64,000 nucleotides of DNA from Vibrio sp. SNU_ST1 (GTDB taxonomy: Bacteria > Pseudomonadota > Gammaproteobacteria > Enterobacterales > Vibrionaceae), in NCBI RefSeq assembly GCF_030563405.1, contig NZ_CP130749.1, positions 62,001-126,000 of the forward strand, given 5' to 3'. The notes below the pieces were generated by a model, which saw only the letters and a list, made by a program, of their open reading frames with translations, was not told the origin of the DNA and ran no database searches. Position numbers and translations under genes: made by a program. Below, piece after piece: positions 8,142-18,444 of the stretch (its first letter is position 1; each line of letters opens with the position of its first letter).

Positions 8142-9680
8142 CACTAATTTTCCTTGTGAGCTTAAGTTACTGACTAACCTTTCACACTCATCGCGGGTAT
8201 CTGAGGCCAAGATGGTTGTTGTAGCAGTGACCTCACTAATTGATTGTACACTTGAGTTCATGTCTTCTGTCACACAAGCCATTTCCTCTACAGCCGCTGC
8301 TATTTGAGTATTTCTGTCTGAAATATCACTGACTTGGTTAATAAGTGTTTTCAGCTTTTCGCCAGAAATATCAGCACTGCTGACACAAATTTCAGACAGT
8401 TGATTGCCTTCGCTCATCATTTGTACGGCTCTTTGAGTGCTGTCTTGGATGAGTGAGATAACGTTTTGGATCTCTTGTGTTGAACCTTGGCTTCGTTGCG
8501 CTAGCGTACGAACTTCATCCGCAACAACCGCGAAACCTCGTCCTTGCTCACCTGCACGTGCCGCTTCAATGGCTGCGTTGAGTGCTAACAAATTGGTTTG
8601 TTCTGCAATGCTTTGGATCACGGTTAAAGCGAGACCAATGGTTTTACCATGCTCTTCTAGCTGTGTAATGACATCTGAAGCTTCGCTTAATTGAGTCGAT
8701 AAAGCATGGATTGAATCAACGGTTTGTTTTACGGAGTCCATTCCTTCTGTGGCGGCTATGTTTGCTTGATCTGTTACTTCAGAAGCACTTTGTGCATTAT
8801 GCGCAATTTCATTTGCAGTCGAGTGCATTTGGTTAATTGCAGCTGCCACTTGCTCTGTTTCTAAGGTTTGCCCTTCAAGGTTAGTTGCTGTGGTATCGCA
8901 GTTCTCAGAAGACGATTGCGCAGCTTGGCTAATTTGACTGTTAGAATCTTGGATGCGACCCACAACGGCGTTGAGTTCAGATTGGCGCATTTTTAGCGCC
9001 AACTGTATTTCTGAAATATCATCTACACGTTGGTTATAAACCAGCTCCATTAAGGGGTTATTAAAGACCTTACGAGCTTCTTCAGATACTGCTTCTAAGC
9101 GACGAGTTAGGGCATAAATACTGGCAATAGAACTAAGTGACAGTAGCCATACACCAGATCCTGCTAGTACAAATAGATCGATAGCTGCTGAAATAGCGGC
9201 AAGCGGTAGAATTGTAGCCGCAGCACGCTGCCAGAGGCGGCTTCGCAGGCCCTTAAGTTGACGAGGGGTGTTACCGGCTTTTATCTGAGCGTAAATCTTT
9301 TCGGCATTTTTGACATGCTGACGATTCGGTGCCAAGCGAACTGATTGATACTCAATGGTCTCCCCGCCTTCAATAATAGGTGACGCAAATGCATCCACCC
9401 AGTAATGGTCACCATTTTTGCATTGATTTTTGACGATACCCATCCAAGACTTACCCTCTTTCAGGTGAGCCCACATGTCTTTAAAAGCTTCCGATGGCAT
9501 ATCTGGATGACGCACAATATTGTGTGGCTGTGTTTTGAGTTCTTCTAAGGTATAGCCCGCAACGTCACAAAAATCTCGACTTGCGTAAGTTATATGACTG
9601 CTTGGTTTGGTTACTGACAGTAGGTTGTAGCTGGCTGGGTAAGTAACTTCTTTCTGTGTGGCAGTTTGATTCTTTACCAT
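8118..9680 (-). CDS. PAS-domain methyl-accepting chemotaxis protein (Aer-like)
   Basis: A 520-residue energy- or redox-taxis receptor. An N-terminal PAS domain (about residues 15-115, with [27 protein letters not shown]) is followed by one hydrophobic region (155-195), which suggests a membrane anchor with a cytoplasmic sensor as in Aer. The signalling domain has the standard hairpin tip around [20 protein letters not shown] (about residue 375) that binds CheA and CheW. No periplasmic sensor is present. Two further Vibrio Aer homologues have the same layout. The ligand, perhaps FAD, cannot be confirmed. Confidence 0.9.
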   Translation of the reverse strand: MVKNQTATQKEVTYPASYNLLSVTKPSSHITYASRDFCDVAGYTLEELKTQPHNIVRHPDMPSEAFKDMWAHLKEGKSWMGIVKNQCKNGDHYWVDAFASPIIEGGETIEYQSVRLAPNRQHVKNAEKIYAQIKAGNTPRQLKGLRSRLWQRAAATILPLAAISAAIDLFVLAGSGVWLLSLSSIASIYALTRRLEAVSEEARKVFNNPLMELVYNQRVDDISEIQLALKMRQSELNAVVGRIQDSNSQISQAAQSSSENCDTTATNLEGQTLETEQVAAAINQMHSTANEIAHNAQSASEVTDQANIAATEGMDSVKQTVDSIHALSTQLSEASDVITQLEEHGKTIGLALTVIQSIAEQTNLLALNAAIEAARAGEQGRGFAVVADEVRTLAQRSQGSTQEIQNVISLIQDSTQRAVQMMSEGNQLSEICVSSADISGEKLKTLINQVSDISDRNTQIAAAVEEMACVTEDMNSSVQSISEVTATTTILASDTRDECERLVSNLSSQGKLVSQFRCLK

Positions 9681-10144
9681 AATGCAACCTTAATCTAACA
9701 GTTGTTGATGTTATTGTTAATTTCATTATGCATCGTTACTAATTAAATACTGTGATTGATATGTAATGCAATGTAACGTATGTAATGAATGTAGCTCATA
9801 TGGAGCAGCGTAAGCTTTGGCTATTATGTACAAGCGATAAGGTACACACGTCTTAGTAAGAGAGAGGCAAAGTCAGTAAGGGATTTTATGTTTCAATAAT
9901 GTAAATAAGGCTGAATTTTACTCCCGGCCATTTTATAGGAGTGTTAAAACGAGTCAGTAGGTCAAGCCCCCTTAATTGGATAAAGCGTACTTTCTATATG
10001 ATGGTTTGTAGGACTTTTTTTGTGCCTGCTCGTGATATATTGTGATTTCAGTCCTCATTCTGTAAAACAAGGTTATGAACTTTGAGGTGCGGCATTTAAT
10101 GTCGGTGTTGTTGTTATTTCACGCGAATAATTCAGGAGTAAGGT
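9681..10144. other. divergent promoter region, no gene seen
   Basis: 464 bp between the divergent chemoreceptor and HAD genes. I find no supported reading frame, repeat or RNA. It must hold both promoters. Confidence 0.5.
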
Positions 10145-10768
10145 ATGAGTTCTAATCAAATAAAAAATGTGGTGTTTGACGTCGGCAATGTGATTGTACG
10201 TTGGTCTCCGCTAGAAATTACTCGCCTGATTTTCGGGGAACTTGATGATCTGGAAACCCAAGCGCGTTCAATTTTCCAAAGTACGATTTGGTTGGATTTG
10301 AACAAAGGGTTCTTAACTGAAAATGAAGCCAAATTTCGCTACCAACAAGAGCTAGATTTATCTTCATTAGAGTGCGATCGCCTGTTCTACTACGTTAAGC
10401 AAACGCAGATCTTGCTGTACGGTTCTGTTGACCTCATCAAGCAAGTAAAACGAGCAGGTTATGCCGTGTATGCGTTAACCGATAACGTGGTTGAGATTGT
10501 TGAGTACCTAAAAGCCACCTACGAGTTTTGGCCACTGTTTGATGGAGCAACGGTATCGGCAGAGTCGGGTATGCTCAAGCCTCAACCTGAAATTTATCAT
10601 GCTCTACTGTCTCAACATGATCTTGAGGCCTCAGAAACGGTGTTCATTGATGATATGCCTTACAACGTCGAAGGGGCGAAAGCTGTAGGTATTACCGGTA
10701 TCCAGTTTAGTGATGTGTTTCAGTGTGAAAGAGAATTGCTTGCACTGGGCATTGATTTGAATCGTTAA
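10145..10768 (+). CDS. HAD-superfamily phosphatase (YihX-like, subfamily IA)
   Basis: A 207-residue HAD hydrolase. Motif I is FDVGNV, in which the second aspartate is replaced by glycine as in YihX-type enzymes. Motif II is ALTDN, the motif III lysine lies in GMLKPQPEIY, and motif IV is FIDDMPYNV. YihX removes phosphate from glucose-1-phosphate, but the substrate here is unknown. It has its own RBS (AGGAG) and no obvious partner gene. Confidence 0.83.
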   Translation: MSSNQIKNVVFDVGNVIVRWSPLEITRLIFGELDDLETQARSIFQSTIWLDLNKGFLTENEAKFRYQQELDLSSLECDRLFYYVKQTQILLYGSVDLIKQVKRAGYAVYALTDNVVEIVEYLKATYEFWPLFDGATVSAESGMLKPQPEIYHALLSQHDLEASETVFIDDMPYNVEGAKAVGITGIQFSDVFQCERELLALGIDLNR

Positions 10769-10824
10769 TGGATTTGATGATTTCGAGTTAACGATTTAAC
10801 TCTTCAGTCTAAGGGATGAACAAG

Positions 10825-11664
10825 ATGAAAAGATACTCAGTAAGATCAATGATCACTTTTTTGGTTCTCGCTTTATCTGGATTGGTTCTTATTATGGCTG
10901 CAATACTGAAGATGCAAGGTGAAGAACCCTGCCATAATTGCTACGAATCAGATAAAGGGCAGTTTAAGTATGTCCTTTATGATGGAACCTCACCTTCGAT
11001 AATTCCAAGTATTCACAACGAGCTATTGCTCAAACAGGCTCCTTTGATGAAGAGCTTCGGCCTTGATTCAATACCGGTCATAACGGTGAGAGTATGGCAA
11101 AACCAAAAGGCGTACTTGGACGAACAAGAGCGCAGTATTGGGCTGCGATACGCGTTTTCTACAGGCTATATCGAGCCTAAAAGTAATGAAATTAGGCTGC
11201 TTTATTTTGGTGGTGAGATCCATAAAACTGCCTTGCATGAGTTTGTGCATTTACTGACTCTGCAAGTGAATTCTAATTTTGCGAATAATCCGCGTTGGTT
11301 GTGGGAAGCTATCGCTATCTACAAATCTGAAGATTATTGGTTTCACATTAATAACAGGACAGCCATCAGTCGCCGTTTCGATGGGCTAGCTCAGGATTTA
11401 TACCATAACCCGAACAGTAGCTCGTCTGTTTATGAGCTTGGGTATACGGTCGGTGAGTTTATTGAACGTTCATGGGGAGAGGGGGCGTTTGTTGATCTCA
11501 TTAAGAGCAATGGGGATCCATCACAGTTTACCGATCAGCCAATAGAATCGCTGTTTTATGATTGGGAACAATTCGTCAAAACCACGTATTTGAGCGGCCC
11601 GAAAAGTGAGTATGAAAAGGCCATGGAGCGAAATCCATTCGATAGAAGAGACACGGCTAACTAA
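10825..11664 (+). CDS. membrane-anchored zinc metallopeptidase-like protein (HExxH)
   Basis: Residues 10-30 form a hydrophobic anchor, so the rest is probably periplasmic. A short CHNC motif (36-39) follows. The zinc motif HEFVH sits at 138-142, and a glutamate at 161 in WLWEAIA is a good third ligand, the layout of gluzincin/MA-like peptidases. I set the start at ATG 10825 because AAGGG ends 9 bases before it; ATG 10816 would have no space for an RBS. Substrate and role are unknown. Confidence 0.65.
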   Translation: MKRYSVRSMITFLVLALSGLVLIMAAILKMQGEEPCHNCYESDKGQFKYVLYDGTSPSIIPSIHNELLLKQAPLMKSFGLDSIPVITVRVWQNQKAYLDEQERSIGLRYAFSTGYIEPKSNEIRLLYFGGEIHKTALHEFVHLLTLQVNSNFANNPRWLWEAIAIYKSEDYWFHINNRTAISRRFDGLAQDLYHNPNSSSSVYELGYTVGEFIERSWGEGAFVDLIKSNGDPSQFTDQPIESLFYDWEQFVKTTYLSGPKSEYEKAMERNPFDRRDTAN

Positions 11665-11668
11665 TCAA

Positions 11669-11705
11669 AAAAGAGGTGATGCTTCATATGAACATCGCCT
11701 CTTTT
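11669..11705. terminator. terminator between convergent genes
   Basis: A 13-bp stem with one G-T pair: left arm 11669-11681 (AAAAGAGGTGATG) and right arm 11693-11705. It serves the plus-strand peptidase gene and can serve the acetyltransferase gene on the other strand. Confidence 0.8.
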
Positions 11706-11763
11706 CTATTTGTTGTTCTAAGTGGCTTCATTCTACTGATACGCTTTATTCTTCTATTTAGCT

Positions 11764-12339
11764 TTATTGTTCAGTATTCAGATGTCGAATCAACTTGGCT
11801 GGTGTACCACCGTATAAGCAGTCTGGTGGTACATCACTGTTGACCACTGAGTTGGCTGCGATAACTGAGCGAGCCCCAATCGTCACGCCTTGGTTGATCA
11901 CTGAGTTACCGCCAACCCACACATCATCTTCGATTGTTATTGGTAAACAGAAGGTTTCCCATTTACGGCGGCTAAGATAGTTAAGCGAGTGTGAAGGAGT
12001 ATAGAATTGAGCGCTTGGTCCTATCAAAACATTGTTGCCGATTCTGATGTTCGCGCCATCGAGCATCACCACATTCATGTTGATGAAGGTATCGTTGCCA
12101 ACCTCAATGGTTTTGCCAAACTCACAATGAAAAGGGGACTGGATTAAGCTGTTACTGCCGACTTTACCGAGTAGTTGTTCTTGAAGTGCGTGTTGTTGGT
12201 CTGAATTTTGATGGTTGTTTAAGGCCATTAGTGCCTTTCTGGCATTGGAACGCATGGTATCAATTTCTTGGTCAGCACCATCATACACTTGTCCAGATAG
12301 CATCTTTTCTAGTTCAGTTTTATCGTTTGTATTACTCAT
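11764..12339 (-). CDS. sugar O-acetyltransferase (maltose acetyltransferase type)
   Basis: A 191-residue protein of the left-handed beta-helix acetyltransferase family. The N-terminal Mac domain (residues 8-60) and hexapeptide repeats (IRIGNNVLIG, WVGGNSVINQGVTIG) are visible, with the catalytic histidine in TPSHSLN. It moves acetyl from acetyl-CoA to a sugar such as maltose or a galactoside. A second gene of the same type is at 39852. The natural acceptor is unknown. Confidence 0.85.
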   Translation of the reverse strand: MSNTNDKTELEKMLSGQVYDGADQEIDTMRSNARKALMALNNHQNSDQQHALQEQLLGKVGSNSLIQSPFHCEFGKTIEVGNDTFINMNVVMLDGANIRIGNNVLIGPSAQFYTPSHSLNYLSRRKWETFCLPITIEDDVWVGGNSVINQGVTIGARSVIAANSVVNSDVPPDCLYGGTPAKLIRHLNTEQ

Positions 12340-12411
12340 GCTTGCCCACTTTCCGAGAGTCTCGGTTTAAATGACGAATACTGCAAGATTAGCGATTTTT
12401 TGACATAAAAA

Positions 12412-12437
12412 AAGAGAAAAGCCTCAGCCTTTCTCTT
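12412..12437 (-). terminator. terminator of add
   Basis: AAGAGAAA (12412-12419) pairs with TTTCTCTT (12430-12437). Read on the minus strand the stem is followed by a run of T, so it ends add transcription. Confidence 0.8.
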
Positions 12438-12494
12438 CCGGTTTTTTGTCACTAAGTGAGCCTTGCTAAGTTTTACCAAGACAAGCTCTACAAA

Positions 12495-13493
12495 TTAGAT
12501 TTGCTCAACGAAACCCATTAGGTGCTGCTTCACTTCGTCTGACGCAAAAGCGCTTTCTACAGAGTATTTGTAGATCTCTGCGTAGTCTTCTTGTGTTAGG
12601 CCGAATGTTTCACACACACGCTTCACTTCGTTGGTCATGGTTGTGTTCGACACAGTACGGTTGTCTGTGTTGATCGTCACAACGATGCCGTCTTTCTTGA
12701 ATTCAGCAATTGGGTGGTCGCTAAATTTGTGAATACACTTAGTTTGCACGTTACTTGTTGGGCAAGTTTCAAGCGCAACTTGCTTCTCTTTAACGATGTT
12801 GTACGCGTCCTCGTTACCTTGGATGTGAACACCGTGGCCGATACGTTCAGCGTCAAGCATTGTCACTGCATCGTAAACGTTTTGACCGTGCCATTGCTCG
12901 CCAGCGTGCACGGTAATGCGGTAGCCTTTTTCAAGAGCGTATTGCGTGTACTCAGGGAATTCAGCACAGAAGCCTGGTTTTTCACCGCCTGCGATATCAA
13001 ACGCAACCACGCCTTTACCTAGGTAAGGTTGGCCTGCATCGATTACGTCTTTGATAGAATCTTTAGGGAACATACGAAGCACAGACATGATGTAGTTGCC
13101 TTTGATGTCGTATTTCTCTTCAGCGCGCTTCATGCCTTTTACTGCACTTGCAATGATCGTATCAAGAGACAGACCTTTATTTACGTGAAGAATCGGTGCA
13201 AAACGAACTTCTAGGTACTTAACGTTCTCTAATGCAGCGTCTTCGTAAAGCTCGAAAGAGATACGCTCAATCGCTTCTTCTGTCTGCATCACTTGTAGTG
13301 GCAGGCTGAAACAAGCCAAGTACTCATCTAGGTTTTTACAATCTTCTGGCACCGTTAGAGATTGAACAACCGCGTCGCGATCTTCAGGTAGTTCGATATT
13401 GTACTGTTTTGCTAAGCCAATAATCGTATCTGGGCGAACACTTCCGTCTAGGTGGCAGTGTAAATCAATCTTTGGTAGTGCTAGAAAATCCAT
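12495..13493 (-). CDS. add: adenosine deaminase
   Basis: A 332-residue purine-salvage enzyme that turns adenosine into inosine. Zinc and catalytic residues are clear: DLHCHLDG near the N-terminus, HAGEQWH (about 198), and TDNRTVSNT near residue 280 with the zinc aspartate. ATG 13493 has AAGGAA upstream. A LysR gene diverges 120 bp away and may control it. Confidence 0.95.
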   Translation of the reverse strand: MDFLALPKIDLHCHLDGSVRPDTIIGLAKQYNIELPEDRDAVVQSLTVPEDCKNLDEYLACFSLPLQVMQTEEAIERISFELYEDAALENVKYLEVRFAPILHVNKGLSLDTIIASAVKGMKRAEEKYDIKGNYIMSVLRMFPKDSIKDVIDAGQPYLGKGVVAFDIAGGEKPGFCAEFPEYTQYALEKGYRITVHAGEQWHGQNVYDAVTMLDAERIGHGVHIQGNEDAYNIVKEKQVALETCPTSNVQTKCIHKFSDHPIAEFKKDGIVVTINTDNRTVSNTTMTNEVKRVCETFGLTQEDYAEIYKYSVESAFASDEVKQHLMGFVEQI

Positions 13494-13613
13494 GAGTATT
13501 CCTTAATTCTATTATTCTTTGAGTGTTTTAACTCACATGCGCTAAATTTACCAAGACAATGATATGATTTAAAGTGACAATTAATCATCATTAACCTGAA
13601 TTTAGGGAATATC

Positions 13614-14573
13614 ATGGTAGATGTTAAAAGCTTACTTAAATGCGATATGAATTTGCTGCTTTGCCTACACGTTCTGATTGAAGAACGAAGCGTGAGCAAA
13701 ACCGCAGAGCGACTCTTTTTGAGCCAGTCTGCGGTAAGTAAACAGCTCACTAAACTCAGAGCTTTGTTTGATGATCCGTTGTTTGAGCGTGAATCAAAGG
13801 GTCTATTCCCAACACCCAAAGCACTTGCGTTAGCGCCTAAGATCCACCAAATTCTACTGCAGATCGAAAAGCTGACTGTTCCCGAAGTCTTCGACCCTAA
13901 AGACAGTGAGCGTACCTTTACTATAGACCTTGTCGAAACCGCGTACACGGCGATTTACCCGCATTTTATGCCTACGGCACTTGCAGATGCGCCTCACATC
14001 ACTATCAACAGTTCAACGTGGAGCAGCGATAGCTTCAAGCGCTTACTGAAACGTGAAGTGGATTTTGGTATCGGTATCTTTGAGCTGGATGAGCGCGCTT
14101 CTACCCACGTCCAGTGTATTCCTGACGAGCTGGATTATGTGGAACTGTGCTTGGACTACTCGGTGTGTTTGATGCGAAATGACCACCCAGCTTTGCAAGA
14201 AGAGTGGAACCTCGACACCTTCTTGAAGTATCGACACATACAGTTGGTGACGGGCGGAGCAGGTGATTGGCTTCTAATGGAAGTGCTAAATTCCAAGCAA
14301 TTGGAAATTAACAAAGCCGCTAACGTGTCTGACATCACCAGTGCCATTAAACTGTGTAAGCAGAGTGATCTGTTGATGTGTTACCCATACAACTCGGTAC
14401 GCGATTACATTGATAGCGGAGAGTTGGTGATGAAGCCTGTCCCGGTTGATTTGGTGCCAGGAGGCTTGTTCCTGTTGTGGCATAAATACTTCGATTCAGA
14501 GCCGAGCCATAAGTGGCTCCGAGATTTGATAGTCAATAAGACCCAAGACACTCCTGATGTCAGTCACAACTAA
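13614..14573 (+). CDS. LysR-family regulator divergent from add
   Basis: A 319-residue LysR protein. The N-terminal helix-turn-helix (SVSKTAERLFLSQSAVSKQLTKLR, about 24-48) and a ligand-binding domain of normal length are present. Divergence from add at 120 bp suggests that it regulates add or itself. The effector is unknown. Confidence 0.88.
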   Translation: MVDVKSLLKCDMNLLLCLHVLIEERSVSKTAERLFLSQSAVSKQLTKLRALFDDPLFERESKGLFPTPKALALAPKIHQILLQIEKLTVPEVFDPKDSERTFTIDLVETAYTAIYPHFMPTALADAPHITINSSTWSSDSFKRLLKREVDFGIGIFELDERASTHVQCIPDELDYVELCLDYSVCLMRNDHPALQEEWNLDTFLKYRHIQLVTGGAGDWLLMEVLNSKQLEINKAANVSDITSAIKLCKQSDLLMCYPYNSVRDYIDSGELVMKPVPVDLVPGGLFLLWHKYFDSEPSHKWLRDLIVNKTQDTPDVSHN

Positions 14574-14599
14574 AGCACTTGATTAGTTGAATACCTATT

Positions 14600-14629
14600 A
14601 AAAAACCAGAACGCATATTCTGGTTTTTT
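14600..14629. terminator. terminator after the LysR gene
   Basis: A perfect 12-bp stem, AAAAAACCAGAA (14600-14611) with TTCTGGTTTTTT (14618-14629). It is bidirectional and also ends the AraC gene on the minus strand. Confidence 0.9.
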
Positions 14630-14671
14630 GTTTCTGAGATTAGAGGGAATATGTGAATTTTGGAGCGAGAG

Positions 14672-15463
14672 TTAAGTTCTTAACTTAGTGAAAGCCAACG
14701 GTGTTTGCCCTGTTTGTTGCTTAAAAAAGGCAATAAAGGCGCTATCTGAAGAGAATTCAAGACGATGGGCAACATCACTGACAGGTAAGTGTTGAGCGAG
14801 TCGCTCAATCGACTTAATGAGTCGCCATTGCTGACGCCAGTCTTGATAAGTCATTCCTGTTTCAGCCCTAAATAATCGCGTGATAGTTTTAGTGCTCGCC
14901 CCAACCGATTGAGCGAGTTCATTGAGTGGTGGAACCAAGAAATCTTCTCTTCCAACTTGCTCGCTAAAACGTTTTAATCGGCGATCTGTCGGCAGTGGCA
15001 ATACCAAAGATTGCTGCTTCGCTTGATTGAATTCTTCCCAGAACAACGTACAAGTTGTGGTTGTTTTATTCATGGTGATATCCCAATCCCACAGCGCCAT
15101 TTTGTTGATCAGTGCTTTCAATAAATCATCGACTTTGACTGTTGTGATTTCTGGCGGGCACTCGAACAGAGTGGTATCAAAATATAAAGAACGATAAGAG
15201 ACCACATTGGTCATCTGCGCTCGGTGCGGCACGTGTGGCGGGATCCACACGGCTTTGGTCGGCGGTAAAATACACAGTGCATTGTCAAGCGTGAGCGTAA
15301 TACAGCCGTATGGCGCGTAAAGAAGTTGCCCTTTATTATGCTGATGGATTCCAGAATCATGCTGTCCGAGATCTGCAGCAATCCCCACGACGTTTGCTTT
15401 GATGCCATTTGCATCAACGATTGAATCTACGTCAAATACGGTTGTTTCATTGATGAATGCCAT
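14672..15463 (-). CDS. AraC-family regulator
   Basis: An N-terminal cupin-like sensor (with GIHQHNKGQLLYA) is followed by a C-terminal double helix-turn-helix (LAQSVGASTKTITRLFRAETG, then VAHRLEFSSDSAFIAFFKQQTG). I prefer the start at 15463 (MAFINETTV, about 263 residues). The longer frame from 15571 would overlap the divergent transporter gene and has an atypical leader. The divergent MFS gene 96 bp away is the probable target, as is common for AraC/MFS pairs. Confidence 0.85.
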   Translation of the reverse strand: MAFINETTVFDVDSIVDANGIKANVVGIAADLGQHDSGIHQHNKGQLLYAPYGCITLTLDNALCILPPTKAVWIPPHVPHRAQMTNVVSYRSLYFDTTLFECPPEITTVKVDDLLKALINKMALWDWDITMNKTTTTCTLFWEEFNQAKQQSLVLPLPTDRRLKRFSEQVGREDFLVPPLNELAQSVGASTKTITRLFRAETGMTYQDWRQQWRLIKSIERLAQHLPVSDVAHRLEFSSDSAFIAFFKQQTGQTPLAFTKLRT

Positions 15464-15558
15464 CTGTCCCAATCTTGATGTTTTTGGTTTTAATGTTGTT
15501 AATGAGTCAAGGTTAGTTTCCACTAGACTGCCCGTCAAGTTGATTGATATTGGAATAA

Positions 15559-16695
15559 ATGATGAAAACAAAACCTTCGCTATGGCAGATGATGGTGCTA
15601 CTGATGTTTCCGCAAGTTGCAGAGACCATTTATAGCCCGGCTTTAGCTTCTATTTCGCAGTCTTTTGCTGTGACCAACGCTCAAGCCGCCCAAACCCTCT
15701 CGGTTTACTTTTCGGCGTTAGCGATTGGTGTGGTGGTATGGGGAATCTTGGCGGATAAGTGGGGTAGACGACCAATCATGCTGCTCGGGTTAACTATCTT
15801 TGCTTGTTCAGCAATAACGGCAATGCAAACCGAAAGCTTTACTGTTTTGATGTTGGCGAGAGCTACGAGTGCATTTGGTATCGCCGTTGGTTCTGTGGTG
15901 ACACAAACCATGCTCCGTGATGTGTTTAGTGGTGATGAGCTTGCTAAGGTTTTTAGTTTTATGGGAATTGGACTATCGATCAGCCCTGTTGTCGGGATGC
16001 TCTTAGGTGGTCAGCTCGTTCATGTGGGCGGTCACCAAGCAGTATTCTCTGCGTTGTTTGCATTGGTCATGTTAGTGCTAATTTACAATGTAAAGATGCT
16101 TCCAGAAACTCAGCAGTCAAAACAGCCAATGCACCTTAAAGCGCTGGGTTTTAAGATGTTAAAAGATCGCCAAATTTGGACCTCTGCCATGCTGGTGGCG
16201 CTGTACAACATCGCGCTGTTTTCTTATTATCAATTAGGCGCTTTTACTTTTTCAGAACTTGGGCTCAGTGCAGAGATGTTTGGGTATAGCGGCGTTGTTT
16301 TGGGAGCAGGTACATTCCTAGGTAGCTACCTGAACAAGATACTATTAGACAAAGGTTTTTCTCAAAATACATTACTCAGCGTTGCCTGCGGTTTGTTGAT
16401 GTTTGGCTCTTTGGGCGTGTTAGCGATGCAGCATCATATTGGGTTCTTGTTGCCAATGATGTTGGTGGTGATGGCGTTTGGTATCGCAATTCCTAACGTT
16501 TTAAGTCGTGCTTTGGTTAAGTACCGTTCACAAGCAGGCAGCGCTGGCGCGGTGTTAGGTTTGCTTTATTATTTGATGATTGGCTCTGGACTGGCCGTTG
16601 TTGGTATGGTGCAAAACTTAGGCGTGAGTTTGGTGTGTTGCGCGCTAATTGTGGCCGCTATTACTTTCACATCCAAGGTTAGAGCTCGCTGTTAG
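15559..16695 (+). CDS. MFS drug-efflux-type transporter (Bcr/CflA-like)
   Basis: A 378-residue inner-membrane protein with about 12 helices. The MFS loop 2-3 motif is present as GILADKWGRRPIMLLG (residues 62-77), and LARATSAFGIAVG marks the next helix. This is typical of the Bcr/CflA drug-exporter branch. The substrate is unknown. ATG 15559 or 15562 is possible. Expression is probably controlled by the divergent AraC protein. Confidence 0.85.
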   Translation: MMKTKPSLWQMMVLLMFPQVAETIYSPALASISQSFAVTNAQAAQTLSVYFSALAIGVVVWGILADKWGRRPIMLLGLTIFACSAITAMQTESFTVLMLARATSAFGIAVGSVVTQTMLRDVFSGDELAKVFSFMGIGLSISPVVGMLLGGQLVHVGGHQAVFSALFALVMLVLIYNVKMLPETQQSKQPMHLKALGFKMLKDRQIWTSAMLVALYNIALFSYYQLGAFTFSELGLSAEMFGYSGVVLGAGTFLGSYLNKILLDKGFSQNTLLSVACGLLMFGSLGVLAMQHHIGFLLPMMLVVMAFGIAIPNVLSRALVKYRSQAGSAGAVLGLLYYLMIGSGLAVVGMVQNLGVSLVCCALIVAAITFTSKVRARC

Positions 16696-16738
16696 TATTG
16701 GCTCAACGTTCGGCTAATTGATGATTTTAATACACAAT

Positions 16739-16765
16739 CCTGCTTTTTGACCGAAGCAGGTTTTT
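16739..16765 (+). terminator. terminator after the MFS gene
   Basis: CCTGCTT (16739-16745) pairs with AAGCAGG (16754-16760), followed by TTTTT. Confidence 0.8.
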
Positions 16766-16925
16766 AGGTTTTTCTCTAGAAGAAAGATCATATTGTCGCG
16801 GTAATACAACCAGTCTCTGCAGAGCGTATTGGTAGTGGCTCAGATTCAAGTCACAGCTATGCGATCGTCGGCTAAGCTCTATTATGTGAAAGTAGGTAAG
16901 GCTAGCAAACTTGTCTAGCCATAAA

Positions 16926-18434
16926 TCACAAATGGTTGGTCCATAATTCATCGAGCTCACACCAACCAAAACCATTTACTTGTGCGCCGTGTATCTTTTC
17001 AGAAACCTCTAAGTTGAATGCCTCATGCTTGAGCTCAACCATAACCCCAGAGTCATTCAAACAATGTCGAAGCGCCAATAGTGCATTCATCGCTAACTCA
17101 AAGTTTGGCTGGTTTCTTATTGAGGCTAAGCCTTGTTCGATTTTCTTTAGCATCTCAGCTGGCAGTGCTAAGTCCTCAAACGGGAAGCGAGTGAAAAAGC
17201 TTAACCACGAAGTGAAGGTGTCGTTCTCATCAATAATGCTGCATAGCGCGACGTCTTTGGTAGTTAGGTAGTGTCCATATTCCACGTTGGTTTTGTGGTC
17301 GCCAGACTTAGACAACTGCTCGAAAAGGGTTTGGCATTCAGAGGTGTCTTCAACGGTGAACTCACGATCTGTTTTGATCAACGCTGGGTTTTGAATTTTG
17401 AAAAACGTTGAGCCGAAATCCGGTTGAGAAGAATGGTCATCGCCCCGCACGGTGGTCGTCTTTTCGGGCAGTTTCACGCACACCTGATTTTGAGCGCAGG
17501 CTTTGCTCTGTGCCCATTCTGGATAGACCCACAACTCGACTCGATTGAGAATGGGCGCGCTATGTGAATACGCGCAATTACGGCTTAATCTCAACATCTT
17601 GCTTGAGAAGATGTCTAATGAGAACGCGCCAGAACCAATCAACCTATCAGTCGGTGATGAGGGATCAAATACGGAGGCTTCAACTCTGGAAAGTAAGCGC
17701 GGTAAATGCCAATCAGGTTGATTCAATTTTACGACAACCACATTACCTGCGGAGACAGAGACCTCATCAATATGCTGATAACAGCGACGCCATATTTTGC
17801 TTTGGCAGAGTGAGTTAAGGTTGCGCGCTATGTCTTGAGGTTCGAGTGTTCGACCGTTATGAAAGCGAACGCCATTGCGTATTTGAAAGTGCCACTGTGT
17901 CGCATCTTCATTTGGCTGCCAATGATAAGCCAGATCGCCGCTGAGTTTGCCGTGCTTAACTGAGGTTAAGCGTTGGCAAATTTGCATCACTAAGAAACGT
18001 TCGGTGCGCCTAAGTACACGTGGAGGGTGAAGAGCCTCGAGTTTTCGGTGAAAGGGGATGTACGCGATATTCTGCGCCGACAGATTGGTATTGCTTAGAA
18101 AGGCTTGCAACTCAGCGCCAGCATTGCGGTCGTTGAAGCTTAAGGTGCTAAACACCTGTTCTATATTACCCGCATCGGCTTGGGTTTGCGCGTATTGGTA
18201 ACACGCCTCAATGGGCTCAATCAGACACGTGAGTTGTGCTTTCTTGCTACGGCCTGAGCTAGCTTGCCAATTAATCCAACCTTGTGTTGTCATCGCTTTG
18301 AGTAAGGTTTGAACGTGACGCTCACTCACGTGCAGCAGTGTGGCCAGTTGGTTGACCTGACAGTGTGATACTCCAGGCCCAAAAGCCTGAAATATCTTTT
18401 CATACAGTTCAAGCTTACGCTTAAGGTTGCCCAA
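16926..18434 (-). CDS. SgrR-family regulator with solute-binding domain
   Basis: A 502-residue protein with an N-terminal winged helix (residues 5-60, VNQLATLLHVSERHVQTLLKAM) joined to a family-5 peptide/solute-binding domain (FHNGRTLEPQDIARNLNSL, GSGAFSLDIF). SgrR in E. coli senses sugar-phosphate stress and activates sgrS. No sgrS-like RNA was recognised here. The start appears to be TTG 18434, with AGGA about 8 bases upstream. It begins 10 bp after the stop of the Gfo/Idh gene, so the two are probably cotranscribed. Confidence 0.85.
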   Translation of the reverse strand: MGNLKRKLELYEKIFQAFGPGVSHCQVNQLATLLHVSERHVQTLLKAMTTQGWINWQASSGRSKKAQLTCLIEPIEACYQYAQTQADAGNIEQVFSTLSFNDRNAGAELQAFLSNTNLSAQNIAYIPFHRKLEALHPPRVLRRTERFLVMQICQRLTSVKHGKLSGDLAYHWQPNEDATQWHFQIRNGVRFHNGRTLEPQDIARNLNSLCQSKIWRRCYQHIDEVSVSAGNVVVVKLNQPDWHLPRLLSRVEASVFDPSSPTDRLIGSGAFSLDIFSSKMLRLSRNCAYSHSAPILNRVELWVYPEWAQSKACAQNQVCVKLPEKTTTVRGDDHSSQPDFGSTFFKIQNPALIKTDREFTVEDTSECQTLFEQLSKSGDHKTNVEYGHYLTTKDVALCSIIDENDTFTSWLSFFTRFPFEDLALPAEMLKKIEQGLASIRNQPNFELAMNALLALRHCLNDSGVMVELKHEAFNLEVSEKIHGAQVNGFGWCELDELWTNHL

Positions 18435-18444
18435 TTTGCTTTTC

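Noticed and set aside
13481..13948. 155-codon minus-strand frame overlapping the start of add
   Set aside because: It is antisense to the LysR gene and overlaps the add start; the add frame has clear zinc motifs and its own RBS.
14043..14483. Three minus-strand frames of 63-65 codons
   Set aside because: They lie fully inside the LysR gene in other frames and show no protein-like features.
16727..16975. 82-codon minus-strand frame
   Set aside because: It overlaps the 3' end of the SgrR-type gene in another frame and covers the MFS terminator.
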